Source: Flectonema sp. DT1601 | Lineage: Eukaryota > Euglenozoa > Diplonemea > Diplonemida > Diplonemidae | Length of the DNA: 64,000 nucleotides | Direction of reading: 5' to 3' | Assembly: GCA_964019425.1 (NCBI GenBank) | Contig: OZ025791.1 | Span: 372,001 to 436,000, forward strand | Part shown: positions 48,549 to 57,739 of the stretch, piece after piece | How the letters are laid out: each line of letters opens with the position of its first letter | Position numbering within the stretch: position 1 is the first letter of the stretch | Notes under the pieces: model-generated | What the model saw: only the letters and a program-made list of their open reading frames with translations | What the model was told of the DNA's origin: nothing | The model's database searches: none | Program-made: the position numbers and the translations under genes

Positions 48549-51299
48549 CTACTGAGGTGATAAGAGAAGAAAGACACACGCATGCGAACTGATGTTCGAG
48601 CGAGAGTAACTGTCGGTAGCCACAGGAAGGTCAGAGTGAGCCCAAAGGTCGCGGACTTTCATGGTTTTACCAGCTGGGATTCCAACAACTTTCCAAGTCG
48701 CAGTGATGGTGTGCGATGCAGCCCCATTGTTCACCAGCAACACAGCAACATCTCCATTCGACATGTGCTTAGCCCACACCTGTACTGTATCAGTGCCTAC
48801 CTTCGTTGACAACACCATCTTACCCTGAATCACATTGTTGAGACCCAAGTCTTGGTTCACTGCAATCACTTCCTTGTTCGTCAGAATCTCGAGCGTCTTG
48901 TTGTCGATGTTCACCAAGTCAGTACCCGCCAATAGAGGAGAAGACATAATACACCACAAGCTGAAGTGAGACAACTCCTCATCGTATGAAAGACCGACAT
49001 CTCCAACCTCAAGCATGTCAGCATCGTTGAAGTGTCCTGGCTTGGCAATGGCTTGCATCACATTGCTCGCCATCGCATTGTGCATCACAGAATCCCAGTT
49101 TGCTTGCACATCACCACTGGTTCTCCACAAATTAGCCATGTTTGGCACCCACTGACCACAAGTATTTGGGTTTCCACAGGACTCAACAGACTGAACGATG
49201 TATCTTCCGGTGTTCTTGTAACAGGCATCAAAACGAGAATGAAACTTCATCCAAGAAGTCGAAGCGTTCTTGTAATCCTTCCCACCACACTGATCAATCT
49301 TCACGTAGTCAATACCCCAGTCACAGTAGGTATCAGCATCGATAACTTCCATTCCGTAAGAACCAGGTCTTCCTTGACATGTGAACTGCTTTCTCGCAGT
49401 GTACACTCCGAACTTCATTCCCTGCGAATGCGCATAGTCCGCAAGGTGCTTCATCCCCGACGGGAATCTCACAGGGTCGGGAATGATGGTTCCGTTCGCA
49501 GTTCTCCCCACCTGCCAGCAGTCGTCAATGTTCACGTACTCATACCCAGCCTCCTTCATCCCGTTGCTCACCATCGCATCGATAACTTGCTTCACAGTGT
49601 TCTCATCGATGTTGCAGTGGTAGAAGTTCCACGAGTTGAATCCGAGAGGAGGTGACTGGATCGGCTGCTCTTTCAATCCAGGGAACGCCACCAACTTCTC
49701 CTCATCCGATGCTGACGTCACGTTCGCAACGAACGGACCCATCGGAAGGGAGTCGTTGTTGTACAACACACATTCAACAAAGTCAGACCAAGCGTACCTC
49801 ACCTGGGAAACAGTACCCTGAACCTTCAGGGTGATCACGTCCGTCGAAGTGCTCACAGAAGACGCAGGAACCATGTTCCAGTTCCCGTTCATCAACACTT
49901 CGAATGGAGGCATCTTCGCACAGCACAGAGTACATCCCGCACTGCTTCCGTTCACGTTCACTCCCTTCACATCCTTCAGGGACATCCCACCACCGGAACC
50001 CTCGTCAACAGAAATCACAACTCCGCTGGCATCCTGAGCCACGCTCTTGAAGACAGGGCCAGTCCAGTATGAGTTGTATGCCTTCAAATTTCCAACCGCA
50101 CGCGCAGTCACTCGTCCCTGAATTCCAAAAGCAACGTGGTAAAGCGAGAGCGCCATTCTGCGAGACATCTCGTTCTTGTTTGGAGGATGGTCGACACCCC
50201 AAGCCGAAATCCCACCCATGTCGAGACCAACCGAAACTCCCGAAATGTCAGTCAACCCGTCGGTGTGTGGAATCGTCTCCGCCTCCGCCAATCGGATTTG
50301 AATTCTCCCAGTTGCCAGCTGCTCCTTCATCGGAGTTCCAGACACTACAGATGGTGGAAGCTGCTGAGTGACCCAAGCGAAGTCTCCCATTCTCTTTGCG
50401 TCTCTCCATGACTTGATCATTGCCTGGTACATACACGCGTAGTACGCAGTCTGGTCAACTCCTGCAATCTTCTCATCGGCATTTGCCTCTCCTTGGTACC
50501 AAATGGCTCCCCTGATAGACATCGCAGTGAAAGGGTTAATCATCGCATTGTACAGCACCTTGGCGGCGTTCTGTCCCTCCTCATGAGGGACAAGGTTCTT
50601 GTATTGCGGACAAGAATCGAATGCAGACTCCGGCATCCAGGACTCAACACGAGTGCCACTGACAGCTGATTGAATGAGTCCAATTGCCATATTCGAATCT
50701 CTTAGGCGAGATAGTTCTCTGACAGTCAAGTAGCACATGGCGGAGAAGTTCTTCAGGTAGCGATATCCGTTGGCTCCAGCAGTTTTAGAGTCGACCCAAG
50801 CATTGCAAATACCGGCACTGCAACTTCCATTGCTGAGAACATCCAACGGAGTGCTGCTGTGGCTGATGGCGGTTTGGAAGAATCGAAACTGCTGGAAGTC
50901 GGCCAGAGTAGCCAGTTCTTCAGTCGCGTTCAGTACATTTTCCATCGGGAACACCATGTTCGATTGACCACCACAGAAGAAAACGTCACCGAATGATACA
51001 TCATTAATATTAATCTTATCTCCAGCTGTGTTTGATATTTCAATACTGACATTTTGAGAGCTGTTTGGGTCAATCATAACTTCCCACGTTCCGTCAATTG
51101 GATCAGCACTGACTAGGTAAGTCCTTTTAGCAACTGAAATGGAAACCTTACTCCCGACATCGCTTATTCCATTTAAGAATGATCTCGCTCCGTATCTCTT
51201 GTTTGTTTGGAGAACCATTCCATCAGATATCCACTGAGGAAGTACTAACTTTGATGCAACAGTCGAGATTAGGCACAACAGTGCCAATAAGAGTTTCAT
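48549..51299 (-). CDS. Fused SIAE-type esterase / GH27 alpha-galactosidase, copy 4
   Basis: 916 residues from MKLLLALLCLISTVAS (signal peptide). All catalytic residues are kept: CGGQSNM, DHPPNK, YVKIDQCGGKDY, WRTSGDVQANWDS. The nucleophile loop equals that of copy 1, whereas the recognition loop SVESCGNPNTCGQW is its own and the acid/base loop equals that of copy 2. The segment after VRELSRLR is shortened (DSNMAIGLIQSAV). The N-terminal beta region (VSISVAKRTYLVSADPIDG) is unlike copies 1-3. The ATG follows TTCATTCAG by 15 nt. Confidence 0.93.
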   Translation of the reverse strand: MKLLLALLCLISTVASKLVLPQWISDGMVLQTNKRYGARSFLNGISDVGSKVSISVAKRTYLVSADPIDGTWEVMIDPNSSQNVSIEISNTAGDKININDVSFGDVFFCGGQSNMVFPMENVLNATEELATLADFQQFRFFQTAISHSSTPLDVLSNGSCSAGICNAWVDSKTAGANGYRYLKNFSAMCYLTVRELSRLRDSNMAIGLIQSAVSGTRVESWMPESAFDSCPQYKNLVPHEEGQNAAKVLYNAMINPFTAMSIRGAIWYQGEANADEKIAGVDQTAYYACMYQAMIKSWRDAKRMGDFAWVTQQLPPSVVSGTPMKEQLATGRIQIRLAEAETIPHTDGLTDISGVSVGLDMGGISAWGVDHPPNKNEMSRRMALSLYHVAFGIQGRVTARAVGNLKAYNSYWTGPVFKSVAQDASGVVISVDEGSGGGMSLKDVKGVNVNGSSAGCTLCCAKMPPFEVLMNGNWNMVPASSVSTSTDVITLKVQGTVSQVRYAWSDFVECVLYNNDSLPMGPFVANVTSASDEEKLVAFPGLKEQPIQSPPLGFNSWNFYHCNIDENTVKQVIDAMVSNGMKEAGYEYVNIDDCWQVGRTANGTIIPDPVRFPSGMKHLADYAHSQGMKFGVYTARKQFTCQGRPGSYGMEVIDADTYCDWGIDYVKIDQCGGKDYKNASTSWMKFHSRFDACYKNTGRYIVQSVESCGNPNTCGQWVPNMANLWRTSGDVQANWDSVMHNAMASNVMQAIAKPGHFNDADMLEVGDVGLSYDEELSHFSLWCIMSSPLLAGTDLVNIDNKTLEILTNKEVIAVNQDLGLNNVIQGKMVLSTKVGTDTVQVWAKHMSNGDVAVLLVNNGAASHTITATWKVVGIPAGKTMKVRDLWAHSDLPVATDSYSRSNISSHACVFLLLSPQ

Positions 51300-51779
51300 T
51301 GTTGTGTTGTAGTTCTGAATGAAGCAATTATGATTTTATAAGTTTTTATACACTGAGAGTACAAAGGGATCCCACTACGTACTTGAAGTCTCGTAGCAGT
51401 AAGGCAGACGGCAAAGAAACATAAGACGTTATTCTAATGAAAATTGACTTGCCATAAGTGGAGGCTGTTATTCACATTGATTGTAGGTTTCCATTAAATC
51501 AATTGGAATAACTCACAATAGAATACACAAAAAGATTAATAAAAAAGGAGTAATAACATTTGACTGAGGGTCAATCATAATGAAGTTGTAAATAAAATAT
51601 AAAAACAGTAAAACGTTAGCTCACTCGGAAGTAGCAGTTTTTCACTGATAATCATAATTATCATATTGTTAAATTTAACACGTCACAATACTAATTTAAT
51701 AAGTCATATTAGTAGTCACAATAATAATAAATATTTTGTGATGTAATAATTGTACTATAGAAGAATTCAAACATCACTA
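51300..51779. other. Spacer between array copies 4 and 5
   Basis: About 480 bases, AT-rich, the shortest spacer of the array. No coding signal. It holds the acceptor of copy 4. Confidence 0.55.
51315..51330 (-). promoter_or_regulatory. Candidate trans-splice acceptor of array copy 4
   Basis: On the minus strand AATTGCTTCATTCAG ends 15 nt before the ATG at 51299. Confidence 0.5.
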
Positions 51780-54536
51780 CTACTGAGGCGATAAGAGAAG
51801 AAAGACACACGCATGCGAACTGATGTTCGAGCGAGAGTAGCTATCGGTAGCCACAGGAAGGTCAGAGTGAGCCCAAAGGTCGCGGACTTTCATGGTTTTA
51901 CCAGCTGGGATTCCAACAACTTTCCAAGTCGCAGTGATGGTGTGCGATGCAGCCCCATTGTTCACCAGCAACACAGCAACATCTCCATTCGACATGTGCT
52001 TAGCCCACACCTGTACTGTATCAGTGCCTACCTTCGTAATCAATACATTCTTACCCTGAATCACATTGTTGAGACCCAAGTCTTGATTCACTGCAATCAC
52101 TTCCTTGTTCGTCAGAATCTCGAGCGTCTTGTTGTCGATGTGCACCAAGTCAGTACCCGCCAATAGAGGAGAAGACATAATACACCACAAGCTGAAGTGA
52201 GACAACTCCTCATCGTATGAAAGACCGACATCTCCAACCTCAAGCATGTCAGCATCGTTGAAGTGTCCTGGCTTGGCAATGGCTTGCATGGCATTATTTA
52301 ACTTTGCATTTCTCATCACAGAATCCCAGTTTGCTTGCACATCTCCACCTGTTCTCCACAAGTTGGCCATGTTTGGCACCCACTGACCACAAGCATTTGG
52401 ATCCTTACAATGTTCAACAGACTGAACGATGTACCTCTCAGTATTCTTGTAACAGGCTTCAAAGCGAGAATGGAACTTCATCCAAGAAGTCGAAGCGTTT
52501 AAATAGCCTTTTCCATCACACCTATCAATCTTCACGTAGTCAATACCCCAGTCACAGTAGGTATCAGCATCGATAACTTCCATTCCGTAAGAACCAGGTC
52601 TTCCTTGACATGTGAACTGCTTTCTCGCAGTGTACACTCCGAACTTCATTCCCTTCGAATGCGCATAGTCTGCAAGGTGCTTCATCCCCGACGGGAATCT
52701 CACAGGGTCGGGAATGATGGTTCCGTTCGCAGTTCTCCCCACCTGCCAGCAGTCGTCGATGTTCACGTACTCATACCCAGCCTCCTTCATCCCGTTGCTC
52801 ACCATCGCATCGATAACTTGCTTCACAGTGTTCTCATCGATGTTGCAGTGGTAGAAGTTCCACGAGTTGAATCCGAGAGGAGGTGACTGGATCGGCTGCT
52901 CTTTCAATCCAGGGAACGCCACCAACTTCTCCTCATCCGATGCTGACGTCACGTTCGCAACGAACGGACCCATCGGAAGGGAGTCGTTGTTGTACAACAC
53001 ACATTCAACAAAGTCAGACCAAGCGTACCTCACTTGGGAAACAGTACCCTGAACCTTCAGGGTGATCACGTCCGTCGAAGTGCTCACAGAAGACGCAGGA
53101 ACCATGTTCCAGTTCCCGTTCATCAACACTTCGAATGGAGGCATCTTCGCACAGCACAGAGTACATCCCGCACTGCTTCCGTTCACGTTCACTCCCTTCA
53201 CATCCTTCAGGGACATCCCACCACCAGAACCCTCGTCAACAGAAATCACAACTCCGCTGGCATCCTGAGCCACGCTCTTGAAGACAGGGCCAGTCCAGTA
53301 TGAGTGGTACGCCTTCAAATTTCCAACCGCACGTGCAGTCACTCGTCCCTGAATTCCAAAAGCAACGTGGTAAAGCGAGAGCGCCATTCTGCGAGACATC
53401 TCGTTCTTGTTTGGAGGATGGTCGACACCCCAAGCCGAAATCCCACCCATGTCGAGACCAACCGAAACTCCCGAAATGTCAGTCAACCCGTCGGTGTGTG
53501 GAATCGTCTCCGCCTCCGCCAATCGGATTTGAATTCTCCCAGTTGCCAGCTGCTCCTTCATCGGAGTTCCAGACACTACAGATGGTGGAAGCTGCTGAGT
53601 GACCCAAGCGAAGTCTCCCATTCTCTTTGCGTCTCTCCATGACTTGATCATTGCCTGGTACATACACGCGTAGTACGCAGTCTGGTCAACTCCTGCAATC
53701 TTCTCATCGGCATTTGCCTCTCCTTGGTACCAAATGGCTCCCCTGATAGACATCGCAGTGAAAGGGTTAATCATCGCATTGTACAGCACCTTGGCGGCGT
53801 TCTGTCCCTCCTCATGAGGGACAAGGTTCTTGTATTGCGGACAGGAATCGAATGCAGACTCCGGCATCCAGGACTCAACACGAGTGCCACTGACAGCTGA
53901 TTGAACAAGTCCAACTGGTGTGTTCGGATCAGTGGTACGTAAGCGAGTTAGTTCTCTGACAGTCAAGTAGCACGCCGCGGAGAAGTTCTTCAGGTAGCGA
54001 TATCCGTTGGCTCCAGCAGTTTTAGAGTCGACCCAAGCATTGCAAATACCGGCACTGCAACTTCCATTGCTGAGAACATCCAACGGAGTGCTGCTGTGGC
54101 TGACAGCAGTTTGGAAGAATCGAAACTGCTGGAAGTCGGCCAGAGTAGCCAGTTCTTCAGTCGCGTTCAGTACATTTTCCATCGGGAACACCATGTTCGA
54201 TTGACCACCACAGAAGAAAACGTCACCATAGGTAGTGTCTTGAATATTAATCTTATCTCCAGCTGTGTTCGATATTTCTATTTTAACATTACGAGAACTA
54301 CCAGGATTAATCATAATTACCCACTCGCCAGTAATATTATCAGCGCGGGTAAAATATTTTTTATTATCAACGGATATGAAAACATTACTTCCAATGTCGC
54401 TAATTCCATTTAAGAATGATCTCGCTCCGTATCTCTTGTTTGTTTGGAGAACCATTCCATCAGATATCCACTGAGGAAGTACTAACTTTGATGCAACAGT
54501 CGAGATTAGGCACAACAGTGCCAACAAGACCTTCAT
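51780..54536 (-). CDS. Fused SIAE-type esterase / GH27 alpha-galactosidase, copy 5
   Basis: 918 residues from MKVLLALLCLISTVAS. The frame is open for 39 more codons upstream, but a TTCAACTCAG acceptor lies between, so the inner ATG is chosen. The esterase (CGGQSNM, DHPPNK) and galactosidase active sites look complete. This copy has the most altered pocket: YVKIDRCDGKGYLN, RYIVQSVEHCKDPNACGQW and SVMRNAKLNNAMQAIAKPG. The N-terminal beta region (VFISVDNKKYFTRADNITG) is also distinct. Like copy 4 it carries FGIQGR rather than FGVQGR in the core. Confidence 0.93.
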   Translation of the reverse strand: MKVLLALLCLISTVASKLVLPQWISDGMVLQTNKRYGARSFLNGISDIGSNVFISVDNKKYFTRADNITGEWVIMINPGSSRNVKIEISNTAGDKINIQDTTYGDVFFCGGQSNMVFPMENVLNATEELATLADFQQFRFFQTAVSHSSTPLDVLSNGSCSAGICNAWVDSKTAGANGYRYLKNFSAACYLTVRELTRLRTTDPNTPVGLVQSAVSGTRVESWMPESAFDSCPQYKNLVPHEEGQNAAKVLYNAMINPFTAMSIRGAIWYQGEANADEKIAGVDQTAYYACMYQAMIKSWRDAKRMGDFAWVTQQLPPSVVSGTPMKEQLATGRIQIRLAEAETIPHTDGLTDISGVSVGLDMGGISAWGVDHPPNKNEMSRRMALSLYHVAFGIQGRVTARAVGNLKAYHSYWTGPVFKSVAQDASGVVISVDEGSGGGMSLKDVKGVNVNGSSAGCTLCCAKMPPFEVLMNGNWNMVPASSVSTSTDVITLKVQGTVSQVRYAWSDFVECVLYNNDSLPMGPFVANVTSASDEEKLVAFPGLKEQPIQSPPLGFNSWNFYHCNIDENTVKQVIDAMVSNGMKEAGYEYVNIDDCWQVGRTANGTIIPDPVRFPSGMKHLADYAHSKGMKFGVYTARKQFTCQGRPGSYGMEVIDADTYCDWGIDYVKIDRCDGKGYLNASTSWMKFHSRFEACYKNTERYIVQSVEHCKDPNACGQWVPNMANLWRTGGDVQANWDSVMRNAKLNNAMQAIAKPGHFNDADMLEVGDVGLSYDEELSHFSLWCIMSSPLLAGTDLVHIDNKTLEILTNKEVIAVNQDLGLNNVIQGKNVLITKVGTDTVQVWAKHMSNGDVAVLLVNNGAASHTITATWKVVGIPAGKTMKVRDLWAHSDLPVATDSYSRSNISSHACVFLLLSPQ

Positions 54537-54553
54537 TGTTGTGGTATAAGTAC

Positions 54554-54569
54554 CTGAGTTGAATAGAGT
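54554..54569 (-). promoter_or_regulatory. Candidate trans-splice acceptor of array copy 5
   Basis: On the minus strand ACTCTATTCAACTCAG ends 17 nt before the ATG at 54536, inside the longer open frame. Confidence 0.5.
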
Positions 54570-54649
54570 GTAAGAATTGCTTACAACAGTTACAATAATA
54601 AACAAATTGAACACACAAGTGTAATTAGTAATGTGATAATATTGGTTAC

Positions 54650-55666
54650 TCATATCAGATCATCTATCTTTTTAAGAGCTTCACAAGCAGGCAATGAAAT
54701 ACCGATTGATTTCTTAATGTTCATGGGAGGCCATGATTCTGTTTCATTACTGTTAATTCGTATAAAGGAAGTTTCAATTTTAAAGTCAATAAGGTCATCT
54801 GCTAGTGTTTCAGCTTCTTCTCGTGCAGTTGGGACGGATGTTCCGCAACCAATTTCGAGAATTAAAAGTTTTAATGGTTTTGACGTGTCTTCTAAAGACA
54901 TCCTCCACGTCATGTATCCCATGGCTCTGAATGATGAATCAATACAAGTCTCAACTCCCAAATCAATAATATTTGGTATCGCTCTACTACCACAATGTGG
55001 ACATTGCGGAAATCCTTTTTCATTAAAAACACTTTTTTCAATTTCAATGGATGAACTAGCCTCACTTTTTCCATATTTAATTTCAGAATGATATGTCTCA
55101 AAAACCAACACTTTAGAACTGGTACTGACTGCAGTTGGATCACCCTTGTATGTTAAGGAAACAGGATTTATTGTAAATTTGAATCCCTTTGGAAGGGTCC
55201 AGATGCTAACCCCTCCACTACATTTATTACCTTTAATGCATTGCCAATGTGATATATTGCCATGAGCTTCAGAATGGTCTTCGAAAACACTACTGACCAC
55301 ACCATCTATTGCTTGGCTGTACAGATAGAAGCTCGGTAGTCTTCCTTCTATGCTTGATAAGACTTCTTTGGAGTTTACACGGTGTTGCCATTTTTTTAGA
55401 ATTTCGATACCGTTGTGGGGAGTAGCCTCCGCCGCTAAGTTGTAAATCCTTCCCCAATAGCCGTAGAATAATTCTGGATTTTCTATTGCTAGTGATGGAG
55501 TAAAGTCAGATCCTCTGTACATACATAACTCTTCATACATAGTTCCTGTACATGTGTCTACCCCGCAAGGTACTCCGCATTCAACACTGTTGCCGCTTCC
55601 GTTAACGAGAAGTATTACGTCGGCTTCGCGGACAATTGTCGCAGCAGATGCTATTGAATCTTCCAT
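54650..55666 (-). CDS. Divergent sirtuin-like protein
   Basis: A 338-residue protein. The Rossmann start DVILLVNGSGNSVECGVP (16-33) replaces the usual GAGxSxxSGIPDFR of Sir2 deacetylases, with no DFR. SQAIDGVV (117-124) matches the QNID motif with one change. H135 in EAHGN is the likely catalytic His. Cysteines C143 and C149 plus a later CPHCG pair fit the zinc site, and CPHCGSRAIPNIIDLG matches the CxxCG...RPxIVxFGE block. The C-terminus has RINSNETESWPP, like the NAD-binding INxE/D region. It could act as an NAD-dependent deacylase or ADP-ribosyl-binding protein; the altered NAD loops make activity uncertain. Confidence 0.72.
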   Translation of the reverse strand: MEDSIASAATIVREADVILLVNGSGNSVECGVPCGVDTCTGTMYEELCMYRGSDFTPSLAIENPELFYGYWGRIYNLAAEATPHNGIEILKKWQHRVNSKEVLSSIEGRLPSFYLYSQAIDGVVSSVFEDHSEAHGNISHWQCIKGNKCSGGVSIWTLPKGFKFTINPVSLTYKGDPTAVSTSSKVLVFETYHSEIKYGKSEASSSIEIEKSVFNEKGFPQCPHCGSRAIPNIIDLGVETCIDSSFRAMGYMTWRMSLEDTSKPLKLLILEIGCGTSVPTAREEAETLADDLIDFKIETSFIRINSNETESWPPMNIKKSIGISLPACEALKKIDDLI

Positions 55667-55774
55667 ATTAGTGTGCTGATGATAATGAACAGTAAACAGT
55701 TATATTATTACTACGTCATCTTTAATATAACTAAAGGTAAACAACTTACATCTGAGTACATGTTTAGGTTCTGT

Positions 55775-57739
55775 TTAAGTCCTAGGCAGGGACTTATTCT
55801 TATTCTCATAAGCCAACAACATGAAAGTGTTAAGAGAATGAATAGCAGCAGCTCCTTCAGGGAAGGTATCAAGTCTTCGAAGAACAGCAACACACGTAAC
55901 TTGAACAGCATCAGAAGAATGAAACAAACCAATAGCAACAGGGAACAGACCTCCACCTTGAAGTGGAAGCATTGATAAAAGAAGAAGCATGTCAGGGACA
56001 TCTCTAATCAGACGATAAAGAGATTGAAATACTAACAGCGAATCATCTGAACAAAGTTTTGTTCCACTACGCAGTCTGTGTAATATAACTTTTAGATCTT
56101 TAGCTTTTTGAGAATCTGGTGGGAGAAATTTTAACATATTTCCTGATCTCCATCTGCGGATTCTCTGGGAGTTTGCTTCCCACAATTGTTGAAGCTCCTG
56201 ATCTCCAGAAATGTCTTTAAAAACACCCGTTGCCATGTCAGATATTTTTGTAACATACGATCGAATGTGATATCTCAACGCTCTCTCTGAATCATCTCCA
56301 CTTTGTTTATGTTGAACAAGACTTTGAAGCTTTGATACTAAATTACTATCAGCTGATGCGTGTCCAGGATCGGATACCGCAATTGGTTTGTTTTCGGCGT
56401 TGGGTTTCACTCCTTGTGGTGTTCCAGCACCGATTTTAATTTTACCAGAGTCGACAGAACATAATACATCCCACCATTCTGGGTGGTGTTCAAACATTGG
56501 ATTTGTAGCTCCAACGATACATCCATTCTGAAGAGTTGTCCAATAATGCATACATGTGAGTGATGTATAAGGAAATGTTTTAGCTAACAATCCACCAGTA
56601 CATGGGGATACTAAACTTGCTGCTGCTAGTACGACTGAGCAGATGTCAGCTGCTGACTTTTGATAAGTTAAAAATACAACTCTCAAACCCGACATGATTG
56701 AGTTTAAGATAGTTGTGATTCCTTCTTTAAAGATATCCAACAACATCGCTACTGATCCTTGTGACAATACAGTATCATAGTCAACGCAATGGGGGATTTT
56801 AATGTTATATTGTTGGTCTTTTATTTTTATTTCAGTTTTGTATGTAACTTTTGTTTCTTTTAACAACACATCCCTCCATACTCTGCATCTCAGGGGGTCT
56901 ATTGCTTCTGGAGTGAGAGTGTTAAGATGTAGCTGAGTTGAATTGTTGATTGTTTCGTATAAATTTTGTATTAATTTCTGTTGTTCAACAGGATCTGAAC
57001 CTTCTTTGTGATTAAGACACTGTTCTAATGTGTCTTGGAGTAGTTGTTCAAAACACATTAAATATTTAGCATCATGGCATCCAATAGAAATACCTTTGAC
57101 GATTGCTCCTCTTCGAACAGAAGAATCCCGTCTATTTCTAACTTTATTCATACAATATAACAATGAGTCACTTTCTACAGGTACTGGTGCGTTACCATCT
57201 TCCAATACCCAGTTTTTCAAAATTACGCTGTGGTCTTTCTCAACACATAGTAGTAAATCATATCCTGAACCAGTATTGCCTAATACATAGTATTCTGGTT
57301 CATCAATAAGTGTCGTAAAACCATCAGGTTGATCACACTGTGTGAGTGATATGTCAGACTTTGTAGTAATTGGTATTGATTGTTTGGTTTCTCCTTCTTT
57401 ATTCTTGGTGAATAACTCACCTTTGTTTTTTGTTACGACTTGCTCATCTTGCAGTAGAGTCCAAGGGTTCTCAGCTGCTGTGTTAGTATTTTGTCTGTAA
57501 ATTTCAACAGAAATTCCCTCAGTTGTGGTTGTTTTGTAAAGAGAGCTCTCTCGATTCATAAAAAAGATTGTTCGCATGTCATCATATCCTTCACATCTAT
57601 CTGGAAGCATCTGCTCACAAAGGTAAGACACATCAACATTTTTTCTATTTGGATAACGAACACGAACAACAGCACCAGTATCTATGTCGAATTCTGCGAG
57701 GGCAATAAAATTCACAATGGAATTTCCATCTCCCGACAT
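55775..57739 (-). CDS. Afi1/AVL9-type DENN-domain protein
   Basis: A 654-residue protein. The N-terminus FIALAEFDIDTGAVVRVRYP followed by QMLPDRCEGYDDMRTIFFMNRESS matches the Afi1/AVL9/DENND6-like group, whose uDENN begins in this way. A variable insert (about 70-160) is followed by a central DENN part containing YDTVLSQGSVAMLLDIFKEG, then GLRVVFLTYQKSAADICSVV and SPCTGGLLAKTFPYTSLTCM. The last third is helical. Such proteins act in vesicle trafficking and polarised secretion as Rab or Arf regulators. The assignment rests on motif order. Confidence 0.75.
   Translation of the reverse strand: MSGDGNSIVNFIALAEFDIDTGAVVRVRYPNRKNVDVSYLCEQMLPDRCEGYDDMRTIFFMNRESSLYKTTTTEGISVEIYRQNTNTAAENPWTLLQDEQVVTKNKGELFTKNKEGETKQSIPITTKSDISLTQCDQPDGFTTLIDEPEYYVLGNTGSGYDLLLCVEKDHSVILKNWVLEDGNAPVPVESDSLLYCMNKVRNRRDSSVRRGAIVKGISIGCHDAKYLMCFEQLLQDTLEQCLNHKEGSDPVEQQKLIQNLYETINNSTQLHLNTLTPEAIDPLRCRVWRDVLLKETKVTYKTEIKIKDQQYNIKIPHCVDYDTVLSQGSVAMLLDIFKEGITTILNSIMSGLRVVFLTYQKSAADICSVVLAAASLVSPCTGGLLAKTFPYTSLTCMHYWTTLQNGCIVGATNPMFEHHPEWWDVLCSVDSGKIKIGAGTPQGVKPNAENKPIAVSDPGHASADSNLVSKLQSLVQHKQSGDDSERALRYHIRSYVTKISDMATGVFKDISGDQELQQLWEANSQRIRRWRSGNMLKFLPPDSQKAKDLKVILHRLRSGTKLCSDDSLLVFQSLYRLIRDVPDMLLLLSMLPLQGGGLFPVAIGLFHSSDAVQVTCVAVLRRLDTFPEGAAAIHSLNTFMLLAYENKNKSLPRT

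Larger units (their letters stand above)
38050..54536 (-). repeat. Tandem array of five esterase-galactosidase genes
   Basis: Five complete head-to-tail genes on the same strand, separated by about 480-840 bases. DNA similarity begins at the signal-peptide codons and ends a few bases beyond the stop; the spacers look unrelated. The central coding block is nearly identical in all five, including at synonymous sites. Confidence 0.95.

Noticed and set aside
38050-54536. Reading the array as a transposon or recent segmental amplification
   Set aside because: No terminal repeats or transposase are present, and the spacers differ between units.
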